From NCBI GenBank assembly GCA_949299755.1, contig CASGBA010000007.1, forward strand, positions 30,094-94,093: a DNA stretch of 64,000 nt, in the 5' to 3' direction. This document shows positions 16,990 through 25,474 of the stretch, piece after piece. The position numbers and the translations under genes are program-made. Below the pieces are notes generated by a model, which was given only the letters and a program-made list of their open reading frames with translations, searched no databases and was not told the origin of the DNA. The DNA comes from an uncultured Treponema sp. GTDB taxonomy: Bacteria; Spirochaetota; Spirochaetia; Treponematales; Treponemataceae. How positions within the stretch are numbered: the stretch's first letter is position 1; each line of letters opens with the position of its first letter.

Positions 16990-17074
16990 GGAGAGATGCG
17001 AGAGCGGCTGAATCGGGCGGTCTCGAAAACCGTTATACCGTAAGGTATCGGGGGTTCGAATCCCCCTCTCTCCG
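16990..17074 (+). tRNA. tRNA-Ser (anticodon CGA)
   Basis: 85 nt, long variable arm. Acceptor GGAGAGA/TCTCTCC, anticodon loop CTCGAAA, reads UCG. CCA not encoded. Confidence 0.94.
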
Positions 17075-17126
17075 TAAAACACCGGAGGGATTTTAACAGT
17101 ATTTTTTACGGCTTCAGCCGTTTCTT

Positions 17127-17211
17127 GGAGAGATGTCCGAGCGGTTTAAGGTGCAGTCTTGGAAAGGCTGTGTACCGAAAGGTACCGGGGGTTCGAATCC
17201 CCCTCTCTCCG
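17127..17211 (+). tRNA. tRNA-Ser (anticodon GGA)
   Basis: 85 nt, long variable arm. Acceptor GGAGAGA/TCTCTCC as in the CGA tRNA; anticodon stem CAGTC/GGCTG around loop TTGGAAA, reads UCC/UCU. With the three others it completes the serine set. Confidence 0.94.
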
Positions 17212-17237
17212 GATAACCCTGTTTATGCAGGATGAAC

Positions 17238-17356
17238 TTTTTCGGATAGCCCAGGTCCTATGCAAAGAACGCCTTTCAAACCCCGCCAGATCCGGAAGGA
17301 AGCAACGGTAGATAGTCCGTTTTTGTGCCGTAGTGTACCTGGGCTTCCCCGAAAAG
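17238..17356 (+). ncRNA. ffs: Signal recognition particle 4.5S RNA
   Basis: The conserved Ffh-binding domain IV is clear: GCCAGATCCGGAAGGAAGCA with its GGAA tetraloop around 17284-17304. The ends pair (AGCCCAGGT near 17247 with ACCTGGGCT near 17337, then TTTTCGG with CCGAAAA), forming the long hairpin of the small bacterial form. The terminal stem with the T-rich tail at 17356-17361 may also end transcription. It is placed directly after the serine tRNAs, so probably on the same transcript. Confidence 0.92.
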
Positions 17357-17423
17357 TTTTTCCCTTCAATCCTTCCCCGGATTACTCTTTACTCCGGACT
17401 TTTCCGAATACCAGGACATGGAA

Positions 17424-18392
17424 ATGAGCGCTTACAAAATCTTTATCGACGGACAGGAAGGGACGACCGGCCTGAAAATTTATGAGCGTTTTAAAGGCAG
17501 AACCGATATTGAAATCATACAGATAGAGGAAGCGGAGAGAAAAAATCCGGCGGTCCGGGCTGAATGTATCAACGCCTCAGACTTCACTTTCCTTTGTCTG
17601 CCGGATACGGCCGCGAAGGAATCCGTGGCGCTGCGGACAAACCCCAAAACCCGGATACTGGATGCGTCCACCGCCCACAGGACAAACCCGGAATGGGCTT
17701 ACGGTTTCCCGGAGTTATCCCCGGAATTCAGGAAGCGCATTGAAGGAGCCAGGCAGACAGCGGTTCCAGGATGTTACGCCAGCGGATTCATAGTTTTGTG
17801 CTGTCCGCTCATCCAAGCGGGAATTATGCCGGCGGATTACCCGGTGGTATGCCACGCAGTGTCCGGATACAGCGGCGCAGGGAAAAAGGCGGTCGCCCAG
17901 TACGAGGAGCAGGGACGGAGCCCCGACCTGGATTCGCCGAGACAGTATGCCCTGACCCAGAGGCACAAACACCTGCCTGAAATGAGGATAATAAGCGGAC
18001 TGGATTTTGAGCCGGTGTTCAACCCTTACATATGTGATTTTTACTGCGGAATGGCTGTAACAATTCCCCTTCATACAAGATTATTGGACAAAAAAGTTTC
18101 GGCGAAGGATATACATGAGGTAATCGCATCGGCGTACCAGGGATGCAGGTTCATAAAATGTCTTCCGTTTGCCGGTGAAGGCGAAGAGCCCCCGGACGGA
18201 GCGGGTCTTTCCGGATTTATCGCGGCGAACACCCTGGCAGGAACCAACAACATGGAACTGATTGTATACGGAAATGAAGAGCGGATTATGTTGACATCCC
18301 GTTTTGACAATCTGGGGAAAGGCGCCTCCGGAGCGGCTGTCCAGTGCCTTAATATCATGATGGGCGTGCCCGAAGACACGGGCCTTGCCTGA
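17424..18392 (+). CDS. argC: N-acetyl-gamma-glutamyl-phosphate reductase, ArgC2 type
   Basis: NADPH-dependent reductase of arginine synthesis. At 322 aa with FIDGQEGTTGLKI at the N-terminus it is the short ArgC2 form. The catalytic cysteine is in PGCYASG; from the ATG at 17424 it is C117, the usual position, which with the AGGA upstream favours this start over the ATG at 17418. Downstream come HAVSGYSGAGK and the substrate block RHKHLPEM. No other arg gene is nearby, so it stands alone here. Confidence 0.93.
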   Translation: MSAYKIFIDGQEGTTGLKIYERFKGRTDIEIIQIEEAERKNPAVRAECINASDFTFLCLPDTAAKESVALRTNPKTRILDASTAHRTNPEWAYGFPELSPEFRKRIEGARQTAVPGCYASGFIVLCCPLIQAGIMPADYPVVCHAVSGYSGAGKKAVAQYEEQGRSPDLDSPRQYALTQRHKHLPEMRIISGLDFEPVFNPYICDFYCGMAVTIPLHTRLLDKKVSAKDIHEVIASAYQGCRFIKCLPFAGEGEEPPDGAGLSGFIAANTLAGTNNMELIVYGNEERIMLTSRFDNLGKGASGAAVQCLNIMMGVPEDTGLA

Positions 18393-18413
18393 GCAGTGCC
18401 GCATCATTACAGC
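18385..18413 (+). promoter_or_regulatory. Promoter of the second MATE gene (leaderless, GTG)
   Basis: TTGCCT (18385-18390), 17 bases, TACAGC (18408-18413), six bases, then GTG at 18420. It overlaps the end of argC. The -10 is weak, but the spacing matches the other leaderless promoters. Confidence 0.4.
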
Positions 18414-18419
18414 ATCACA

Positions 18420-19787
18420 GTGCAGATTGATTTAACTTACGGTAATATCACTTCCAAACTTTGGCGTTTTGCACTTCCTTTGATGGCGGGAAATATCCTC
18501 CAGCAGTTTTACAACCTTGCTGACACCTGGATTGTGAGCAGATACATAGGGGCACAGGCTCTTGCCGCGGTGGGTTCATCCTATACACTGATGACATTCA
18601 TTCTCTCGATTATCATAGGATTATGTATAGGCAGCTCCGCATTTTTTTCAATCCAGTATGGGAAAAAGGATTTTGACACCCTAAGGAAAAGTATTTTTAT
18701 TTCATTTGTTTTGACGGCGACAGTCTCTGTGTTTATCAATATCATGACAGTTGCCAACACTGAAAGAATAATCCGTATTCTTAATGTACCTGAAGAACTT
18801 GAAAAAATAACCGCTGAATACCTTAAATGCGTTTTTATGGGAATCACCGCGGTTTTTATTTATAATTTTTTTGCATGTTTATTGCGTTCAATAGGAAATT
18901 CCACGGCGCCTCTTATTTTCCTTACCGTTTCGGTTATCTTGAACATTATTTTGGATGTCTTTTTCATTACTGTACTGAAAAGAGGTATAAAAGGAGCGGC
19001 GGAAGCGACTGTCATTTCACAATTTCTTGCCGGAATAGGATTAGGGCTTTTTTCATATATATCATTACCTGACATGAGGATAAAAAAACAGGATGCGAGA
19101 TGGTCAACGCAGATTTTAAAAGAGATAGGCATACTTTCAGCGGCAACAGGCATACAACAATCTGTTATGAATTTTGGCATACTCATGATTCAAGGATTGG
19201 TGAATACCTTCGGGACAATAACTATGGCCGCTTTCTCCGCCGCTGTAAAAATAGATACCCTTGCTTATATGCCCGTCCAGGATTTTGGAAACGCTTTTTC
19301 CACTTTTGTGGCACAAAACCACGGGGCAAAAAAAACTGAAAGAATAAAAAAAGGTATAAAAGCTTCTTCAATTTGCGTTTTTATCTTTTGTATAACGGTA
19401 GGAACCATTGTGTTTTTTTCCGCCGGAAACCTTATGTCTTTTTTCACCGGTCCAGAGAATCTTTCAATCATAAAAGAAGGGGTTCAATACCTGCGCATTG
19501 AAGCATCCTTTTATTTTGGCATAGGAATTCTGTTTATGCTTTACGGATATTTCCGGGCTGTTGGCAGGCCGGAAATATCTCTGCTGCTTACAGTTATTTC
19601 TCTTGGAACACGTGTTGTGTTGGCTTATCTTTTGTCACCTGTGGAATGGATAGGGCAGACAGGCATCTGGGCGGCGATTCCTTTCGGTTGGATACTTGCA
19701 GATATCACGGGAATCATCCTGTACCGGTCACTTCCAGAAAACAAATTAAAAAACATAAAAAGTTTGCAAATGGGTAATTTTAAATGA
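18420..19787 (+). CDS. MATE family efflux transporter
   Basis: 455 aa, about twelve membrane segments. It opens WRFALPLMAGNILQQFYN and continues with ADTWIVSRYIGAQALAAVG, the MATE entrance of the second (DinF/NorM-like) group; the second half starts GIQQSVMNFGI. It is clearly a different lineage from the MATE gene at 13970. I start at GTG 18420, which a promoter with a six-base gap selects; GTG 18396 is also in frame. No Shine-Dalgarno is present at either. Confidence 0.88.
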   Translation: MQIDLTYGNITSKLWRFALPLMAGNILQQFYNLADTWIVSRYIGAQALAAVGSSYTLMTFILSIIIGLCIGSSAFFSIQYGKKDFDTLRKSIFISFVLTATVSVFINIMTVANTERIIRILNVPEELEKITAEYLKCVFMGITAVFIYNFFACLLRSIGNSTAPLIFLTVSVILNIILDVFFITVLKRGIKGAAEATVISQFLAGIGLGLFSYISLPDMRIKKQDARWSTQILKEIGILSAATGIQQSVMNFGILMIQGLVNTFGTITMAAFSAAVKIDTLAYMPVQDFGNAFSTFVAQNHGAKKTERIKKGIKASSICVFIFCITVGTIVFFSAGNLMSFFTGPENLSIIKEGVQYLRIEASFYFGIGILFMLYGYFRAVGRPEISLLLTVISLGTRVVLAYLLSPVEWIGQTGIWAAIPFGWILADITGIILYRSLPENKLKNIKSLQMGNFK

Positions 19788-19828
19788 ACAGCCTGAAAAA
19801 CCAGAAGGCAACCTCCGTTTTCCCCTTC

Positions 19829-19857
19829 TTGCACTTGCATCAACTTGAATATACAAT
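19829..19857 (+). promoter_or_regulatory. Promoter of the aminopeptidase gene (leaderless)
   Basis: TTGCAC (19829-19834), 17 bases, TACAAT (19852-19857), six bases GCCGGT, then ATG 19864. No Shine-Dalgarno. Confidence 0.6.
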
Positions 19858-19863
19858 GCCGGT

Positions 19864-20982
19864 ATGGATTATCATCAAACAACTTCCGAAGCGGCACTGA
19901 CAATTGTCCGCGATGTGCTGGGACTTGCCTCCGGCGAGCAATTCCTGATTTTAACAAACCCGGAAAAAGACGTGCAGGAAATAAGCGCCGCCCTGTATGA
20001 AGAAGCCCTGAAACTGGGGGCAGAAACGACAATTATAATCCAGCCGGTAAAAACCCAGTTGGATTATGCGAATGCGGCTGCCCTGGCGGCCTTTGAAAGT
20101 AAACCGGCTGTATGCGCATCCGTTTCCGCCAACAAAATGGGCAAAGACAAAGTCCACATGGTTTCCCCTTATATCGGGAAAGGCGGAAGGAAAATAGATC
20201 ATGTTTTCCACTATCTGATGGATGAAGAAAAAATCCTGCGCGCCATCTGGACGCCGGGAATAACGGTGGATATGTTCAGGAGAACAGCCGGCATTGACTA
20301 CGGGCTTTTACAGAAACGCTGCGAGGCAATTTGTAAGGCTCTTGAAGGGGCGGACAGAATCCATGTCACCGCTCCCGGCGGCACAGACATAACGGTTCCC
20401 GTTGCCGGACGGAAAGCTTTCCGGGACGACGGAAATTTCCGTACAGGCGGAAGCGGGGGAAACATTCCGGCAGGAGAAGTTTATATAAGCCCCCTGCCAG
20501 GCAAAAGCGAAGGGATGATTGTATTTGACGGCTCAATCAGCCTGACGGACGGCGACATGATAACGGAAACACCGGTGAAGGTTGTTTACAAAAACGGATT
20601 CATCACGGAAATTTCCGGAGGCAGGGAGGCGGATCTCCTGCGGGCTTCCGTGGAAGCAGGGGAAAAGAAAGCCTTGGACTTCCATGCCGAAGGAAAAATA
20701 TCCGCTGAAGAAGCGGCGGCTTACAAAAAAAACGCACGGGGATTGGGAGAGCTGGGGATAGGCCTAAATCCTTCAGCGGAAATCCGCGGCAATATGCTGG
20801 AAGATGAAAAAGCTTTCCACACCTGTCATTTTGCCATAGGCACAAACTACGACAATGACGCTGATGCCCTGATTCACCTTGACTGCCTTGTCAAAAACCC
20901 CACTATAACCGCTTATTACAACGGCAGGAAACCCTGCGTAATTGAGGAAAACGGTATTCTCTCCCCCTGGATTCCATCCTGA
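19864..20982 (+). CDS. Leucyl aminopeptidase, M29-like metallopeptidase
   Basis: 372 aa, resembling thermophilic aminopeptidase T / leucyl aminopeptidase relatives. The central glycine-rich turn GGSGGNIPAGEVYISP holds a likely metal-binding Glu; a second Glu/His set is in NMLEDEKAFHTCHFAIGTN; YDNDADALIHLD follows. Cytoplasmic: no signal sequence. It would trim N-terminal residues from peptides, which goes with pepT elsewhere in the window and an amino-acid-fermenting lifestyle (inference). The ATG at 19864 is set by its promoter. Confidence 0.78.
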   Translation: MDYHQTTSEAALTIVRDVLGLASGEQFLILTNPEKDVQEISAALYEEALKLGAETTIIIQPVKTQLDYANAAALAAFESKPAVCASVSANKMGKDKVHMVSPYIGKGGRKIDHVFHYLMDEEKILRAIWTPGITVDMFRRTAGIDYGLLQKRCEAICKALEGADRIHVTAPGGTDITVPVAGRKAFRDDGNFRTGGSGGNIPAGEVYISPLPGKSEGMIVFDGSISLTDGDMITETPVKVVYKNGFITEISGGREADLLRASVEAGEKKALDFHAEGKISAEEAAAYKKNARGLGELGIGLNPSAEIRGNMLEDEKAFHTCHFAIGTNYDNDADALIHLDCLVKNPTITAYYNGRKPCVIEENGILSPWIPS

Positions 20983-21030
20983 TGAAATCCGTTGGATCCA
21001 GCGGATTTAAAAGGCAGAAACAGGTACGGG

Positions 21031-21828
21031 CTAAATCCCATTTCTCCAGCTTTCAGGTTTTTCCAACATACCCAAAACCACGGCGGCGCTTATAATGGAA
21101 GCCCGGCGGGAAAATTCCTGATAAGGCATACCTGCATCGTCCCCGGCTAAATCGGAAACACAACGTAAAATAAGGAAGGGAATGCCGTTGGCGGAACAAG
21201 CCTGGGCAACCGCAGCGCCTTCCATTTCCACACAGGCAGGGGAAAAACGGGAAATGATGTTTCGCCTTAATCCGGCGTCAGAAACAAAAATGTCCCCGGA
21301 AGCAATCCGGCCTTCCACCATGACAGGGAGCCTTTTTCCGGAAACGGAGGGACAATCTTCCCCCAGTCCAGCGAAAAAAAACTCATCCAACAGGGAAAAA
21401 ACTTTCAAGGCGGATTTCCGCATTGCGCTGTCAGCCGTAAAGAAAGGGGATTTTGTCCCGGGGACCTGACCGGGGGCATAACCGAACACCTGCACATCAA
21501 CATCATGAAAAACAACATCTGTGGAAACCACCATATCCAACACAGAAAGGCGGTTGTCAGTACCCCCCGCCGATCCGGAATTAATGATGCAGGAAACTCC
21601 AAAACGGATTGAAAGAACCTGGACGCACATGGCGGCGTTCACTTTACCGACGCCACATCTTGCCACCACAACCGGGGTTCCATAAATTTCACCCTCGTAA
21701 AAAGGCATACCGGCATATTCATAGTTTCCTGTAATGGAAATTTTTTCCAGCAGCAAATCTATCTCCTGCTGTTCTGCTCCAATAACACCGATTTTAAAAC
21801 CGGCTTTTTTTTCAATATTATTTTCCAT
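21031..21828 (-). CDS. mtnN: 5'-methylthioadenosine/S-adenosylhomocysteine nucleosidase
   Basis: Splits MTA and SAH, clearing SAM by-products and, through S-ribosylhomocysteine, feeding the methyl cycle. GVIGAEQQEIDLL at the N-terminus, NSGSAGG, VEMEGAAVAQAC with the key Glu, and LRCVSDLAG with the catalytic Asp are present. At 265 aa it is about 30 residues longer than the E. coli enzyme, the extra lying around residues 130-165. A -10 TATTAT seven bases before the ATG suggests a leaderless start. Confidence 0.94.
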   Translation of the reverse strand: MENNIEKKAGFKIGVIGAEQQEIDLLLEKISITGNYEYAGMPFYEGEIYGTPVVVARCGVGKVNAAMCVQVLSIRFGVSCIINSGSAGGTDNRLSVLDMVVSTDVVFHDVDVQVFGYAPGQVPGTKSPFFTADSAMRKSALKVFSLLDEFFFAGLGEDCPSVSGKRLPVMVEGRIASGDIFVSDAGLRRNIISRFSPACVEMEGAAVAQACSANGIPFLILRCVSDLAGDDAGMPYQEFSRRASIISAAVVLGMLEKPESWRNGI

Positions 21829-21835
21829 ATGAAAA

Positions 21836-21864
21836 ATAATACTCCGGTCACAAAAAAAAATAAA
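21836..21864 (-). promoter_or_regulatory. Promoter of mtnN (leaderless, weak -35)
   Basis: Minus strand: TTTATT (21864-21859), 17 bases, TATTAT (21841-21836), seven bases to ATG 21828. Only the -10 is good; the -35 matches poorly. Confidence 0.35.
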
Positions 21865-21883
21865 GATTGCGTTTCCGCTATGA

Positions 21884-21912
21884 TTGATAAAGTGGCTAAA
21901 GTTGTATATGCT
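21884..21912 (+). promoter_or_regulatory. Promoter of purU (leaderless)
   Basis: TTGATA (21884-21889), 17 bases, TATGCT (21907-21912), six bases TGATCC, then ATG 21919. No Shine-Dalgarno. Confidence 0.6.
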
Positions 21913-21918
21913 TGATCC

Positions 21919-22782
21919 ATGTCACAAAATAATTCTTATACTTTAACAGTTTCATGCAAAGACCAGAGCGGACTAATCGCCGAAATTACCGGTTGTATAG
22001 CGAAAACCGGAGGAAACATCCTTAACCTTGCCCAGCATACTGCAACAGACATCGGTATGTTTTTTTGCCGGATTTCCTTCGCGGATGCGGAAACAACCCC
22101 TTCTTTTTCTGAAAACCTATTTAAACAGAATTTTGAAAAAACCGCGGAAAAGTATAATCTTAACTGGCATATATTCAATAACTCCGTCAAAAAGCGGGTG
22201 GCTGTACTGGTTTCAAAAACGAGCCACTGCCTTTATGAAATATTACTGAAGCATGCGGACGGAGCCCTGGATTGCGAAATACCTGTAATTATTTCAAATC
22301 ATCCGGATTTAGCCCATATAGCCACTTCTTTCCACGTCCCTTTTTACCAGGTGGATCCAGGCAAGGGAAAAGAAGCTTATGAAAAAGACCTGAATCAAAT
22401 ACTGAAGGATTACAAAATAGATTTGGTGACACTGGCCAGGTATATGCAGGTTTTAAGCGGTGATTTTTGCAGGGAATGGCATAATAAAGTGATAAACATA
22501 CATCATGGATTCCTTCCCGCATTTCAGGGTGCAAAACCATACCATCAGGCATGGAAAAAAGGTGTAAAAATCATCGGTGCCACGGGACATATAGCCACAG
22601 AAGATTTAGACCAAGGCCCCATAATTTTCCAGGACGTAATCCGGGTGAACGACACCCAGTCCATTGAGCAATTCGTCAATCTGGGAAAAGACGTGGAGCG
22701 ACGGGTATTTGTGGAAGCAATCCGGCGATACCTTGCCCACGCTGTATTTTTCCATGACGGAAGAACCTTCGTTATAGAATAA
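21919..22782 (+). CDS. purU: Formyltetrahydrofolate deformylase
   Basis: Hydrolyses 10-formyl-THF to formate and THF, balancing one-carbon pools. 287 aa: an N-terminal ACT domain (TVSCKDQSGLIAEITGCIAKTGGNI) and a C-terminal formyltransferase-fold domain with NIHHGFLPAFQGAKPYHQ and the catalytic Asp in DLDQGPI. The FLPAFQGA segment separates it from PurN (FLPAFPG...). The formate made could feed PurT or acetogenesis; no such genes are in view. The ATG is fixed by its promoter. Confidence 0.95.
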   Translation: MSQNNSYTLTVSCKDQSGLIAEITGCIAKTGGNILNLAQHTATDIGMFFCRISFADAETTPSFSENLFKQNFEKTAEKYNLNWHIFNNSVKKRVAVLVSKTSHCLYEILLKHADGALDCEIPVIISNHPDLAHIATSFHVPFYQVDPGKGKEAYEKDLNQILKDYKIDLVTLARYMQVLSGDFCREWHNKVINIHHGFLPAFQGAKPYHQAWKKGVKIIGATGHIATEDLDQGPIIFQDVIRVNDTQSIEQFVNLGKDVERRVFVEAIRRYLAHAVFFHDGRTFVIE

Positions 22783-22800
22783 ATTCCGGCATGGAGAAAC

Positions 22801-23847
22801 TTAAACGATTTCCTCAAGAATTTTCACGATTTCACCGTCATAAACGCCTGTTTCACGTCTCAAACGTTCCAAGGCGGCTTCCTTATCCACAATCTTCCGG
22901 TACCGTCTTTTAGAAACCAAAGCGGTGAAAGATTCAGCGACCCGGATCATCCGTCCGATATAAGGAATCCGGCAGCCGGTCAAACCGTCCGGATAACCGC
23001 TTCCATCCATGTTTTCATGGTGGCAGAAAATACCGGCGGAAAAAAGCGGCCTGTAAATGTCCGGCACAAAATATATGCGCTCAAGACCTAAAGAAACGTG
23101 TTTTCGGATTTCCTTTTTTTGGTCATCGGAAAGCTTATCCAAAAAGAAAATTTCAGGATTAACCGCAAGAAAACCTATATCATATATGAGGGCAACGGCA
23201 TAAAACAAAGTGGCTTCATACTGGTTGGCTCCCCCTTCCCTTGCAAGCTTAAAAACAATCTCTGCCACATTTTTCGAATTGTTTTTACGGCAGGTAACCC
23301 GGTCGATTTCAACAGAAATATCCCTGCACTTCCTGATAAAATCCTCAAAAGCCATTTTCTCTTCTTCCGTTACCGGAGGCGGAGGAAAATCTTTTTGCCC
23401 CATTCCGGAAGTTTTTTCTCCATCGGGCAACGGAGCACTGTATTCCACTGCAAGAGCATCATAGACAGAATCCGGTTGTCTGGTAGGCATCATTTGGGAA
23501 ACCATTCTCAGGGTTTCAATGAATTTTGAATTCTGGCTTTTAACGTTTTTCAGATTGATGAACAAATTTACAGCCACTATAACGAGGACAACAAACAAAA
23601 CCGAAAAAATGATTACAGCGGCGAAGACAAGCACACCTGTTATTCCAGATGGAGCCGGAATATTTTTTGTAAATAAATCCTCATAAGACGCCTTCACTAT
23701 GGAAGTATCTCCTGATGGTTCCACCGGAACTTCAGAGATGTAACCGGAATCCTCAAGGTTTAAAGCCCCTTCAGAGGCATAAACAAATCCGGAAAAAACA
23801 ATATACACACATAAAAAAAGATGAGAAACAAAGGAAAATATCTTCAT
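22801..23847 (-). CDS. Membrane-anchored HD-GYP-like protein with a degenerate HD pair
   Basis: 348 aa from ATG 23847. A signal peptide or anchor (residues 1-24) precedes a short external segment, a second membrane helix (about residues 70-95) and a cytoplasmic HD-GYP-type domain. The GYP part HHENMDGSGYP is intact, but the HD motif reads IYDIGF (H to Y, K to F) and the later RVADxF aspartate is Glu (RVAESF). In true HD-GYP enzymes these residues bind the metals that cleave cyclic-di-GMP, so this protein may only bind the nucleotide or be inactive. Start chosen over 23874 because of AGGAT upstream and the signal peptide. Confidence 0.75.
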   Translation of the reverse strand: MKIFSFVSHLFLCVYIVFSGFVYASEGALNLEDSGYISEVPVEPSGDTSIVKASYEDLFTKNIPAPSGITGVLVFAAVIIFSVLFVVLVIVAVNLFINLKNVKSQNSKFIETLRMVSQMMPTRQPDSVYDALAVEYSAPLPDGEKTSGMGQKDFPPPPVTEEEKMAFEDFIRKCRDISVEIDRVTCRKNNSKNVAEIVFKLAREGGANQYEATLFYAVALIYDIGFLAVNPEIFFLDKLSDDQKKEIRKHVSLGLERIYFVPDIYRPLFSAGIFCHHENMDGSGYPDGLTGCRIPYIGRMIRVAESFTALVSKRRYRKIVDKEAALERLRRETGVYDGEIVKILEEIV

Positions 23848-23963
23848 ACAATCCTGGGATAACTTTCCGTCCATTCCCTGTCAGAAATTTTTCATTATTC
23901 ACTTCATTATATAAAAATATATACTTATAGTCGAGAAAAAAACTACGAATAATCCCGCTAAGC

Positions 23964-23992
23964 TTGACAAAGCCTAAAGTTCTTCCGAAAAT
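23964..23992 (+). promoter_or_regulatory. Promoter of the ctp gene (leaderless)
   Basis: A perfect TTGACA (23964-23969), 17 bases, GAAAAT (23987-23992, 4 of 6), six bases, then ATG 23999. No Shine-Dalgarno. Confidence 0.5.
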
Positions 23993-23998
23993 ATAAAA

Positions 23999-25474
23999 AT
24001 GAAACGAAAACAAATATGGTTAGGGGCTGCTGTTTTTTCAGCCGCGATTGTCCTTTTTTTTATGATAATGCCTGCGCTTTCAGCGTCAGGCTCTTCCCAA
24101 ATAAAATCGGCTAAAAACGCCGATACTTCCAGATACCTGCAACTTTTTGATTACGTATTTTCTTACGTGCAGGAACATTACGTTGATGAGGTGGATTCAA
24201 AGGTTTTGTATGAAGGGGCCCTTAAAGGAATGCTTGAAAACCTGGAAGATCCGTACACGGCATACATTGACAGCGAAAGCGCAATGAAAACAAGCCTTAA
24301 CGACACCACACAGGGATCCTTCGGCGGTGTCGGTCTTTCAATCATGAAACCTTTTGTATCTACGCCGGAAAAACCTGCTTATGTGGAGGTTGCATCCCCC
24401 ATTGAAGGGACACCGGGACAAAAAGCCGGGGTTCAGCCGGGAGACCTTATAATAGAAATAAACGGAATAAATACGGCGGATATAACAATGGAAGATGTCC
24501 TGTCCCATCTGCGTGGTCCGGCCGGCACCGATGTGAACCTCACAATCCGGAGAGGCAAGACCATGGAATTCCCGGTTATCATAACAAGGGCGATAATTGA
24601 AGTCCCCACGGTAAAATACGCCATGATGGAAAACGGAATCGGCTATCTACGCATTGTTGAATTCACCCCCCTTACTCCAGACAAGGTTCAGGAAGCCCTG
24701 GATTCTTTTGCCTCAGAGGGTTATTCAAAACTCATTATTGATTTGCGGAACAATCCCGGAGGACTTATTACCAGTGTAATCAATGTGGCTGATAAATTCA
24801 TCGAAAACGGCGTGATTGTATCAACCCGTTCCCGGATTCCCTATGAAAACAGGGAATTCTCCGCTTCCGGTTCCACCACTACAGTGAGTACTTCAATCCC
24901 AATTATTGTACTTATAAACAAAGGTTCCGCCAGCGCTTCGGAAATCCTTGCGGGAGCTCTCAAAGACCATAAACGGGCATATCTGGTGGGAGAAACCACA
25001 TACGGGAAGGGTTCCGTCCAACAGGTTTTGGACTTGCTTAACAACGACATGATGAAAATAACTATAGCCCGTTATTACACTCCCAGCGGGGCGAATATTG
25101 ATAAACTGGGAATACCTCCGGATATGGAGGTATCTTTCCATGAATTAACCGAAGACGAAGAAAAAGCCCTGTCGGAACTTTTTAACACAACCAAAATTGC
25201 AGACTTTGTGGAAAAAAAGCCGGATTTGACTTCAAAAGATGCTGAAAAATTCGCAGCGGAATTATATAAGGAATATCCTGTTGAACAGAGAATCCTGAAG
25301 AGACTTGTAATGCAGGAATATTACCGTACCCACACACAACCCTTGTATGATCTTGAGTATGATGTACAACTGAAGGCCGCTGTAGACCTTCTGAAAAAGG
25401 AAAACGTCACTAAACTGACCGCTTCAACAAAAACCGTGCAGGAGTTGCAGAGTAAAGAACCGGAAACAAAATGA
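23999..25474 (+). CDS. ctp: Carboxyl-terminal processing protease, S41 family
   Basis: 491 aa, one N-terminal anchor (about residues 7-28), so active outside the inner membrane. PDZ domain at about 120-190 with QKAGVQPGDLI and the loop GPAGTDV; protease core with NNPGG, the nucleophile S312 in GSASASEI and K337 in GETTYGKGSV. The 25-residue Ser-Lys spacing equals that of the plant D1 protease. It trims protein C-termini and acts in envelope quality control. Its stop overlaps the rsmE start as ATGA. Confidence 0.95.
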   Translation: MKRKQIWLGAAVFSAAIVLFFMIMPALSASGSSQIKSAKNADTSRYLQLFDYVFSYVQEHYVDEVDSKVLYEGALKGMLENLEDPYTAYIDSESAMKTSLNDTTQGSFGGVGLSIMKPFVSTPEKPAYVEVASPIEGTPGQKAGVQPGDLIIEINGINTADITMEDVLSHLRGPAGTDVNLTIRRGKTMEFPVIITRAIIEVPTVKYAMMENGIGYLRIVEFTPLTPDKVQEALDSFASEGYSKLIIDLRNNPGGLITSVINVADKFIENGVIVSTRSRIPYENREFSASGSTTTVSTSIPIIVLINKGSASASEILAGALKDHKRAYLVGETTYGKGSVQQVLDLLNNDMMKITIARYYTPSGANIDKLGIPPDMEVSFHELTEDEEKALSELFNTTKIADFVEKKPDLTSKDAEKFAAELYKEYPVEQRILKRLVMQEYYRTHTQPLYDLEYDVQLKAAVDLLKKENVTKLTASTKTVQELQSKEPETK

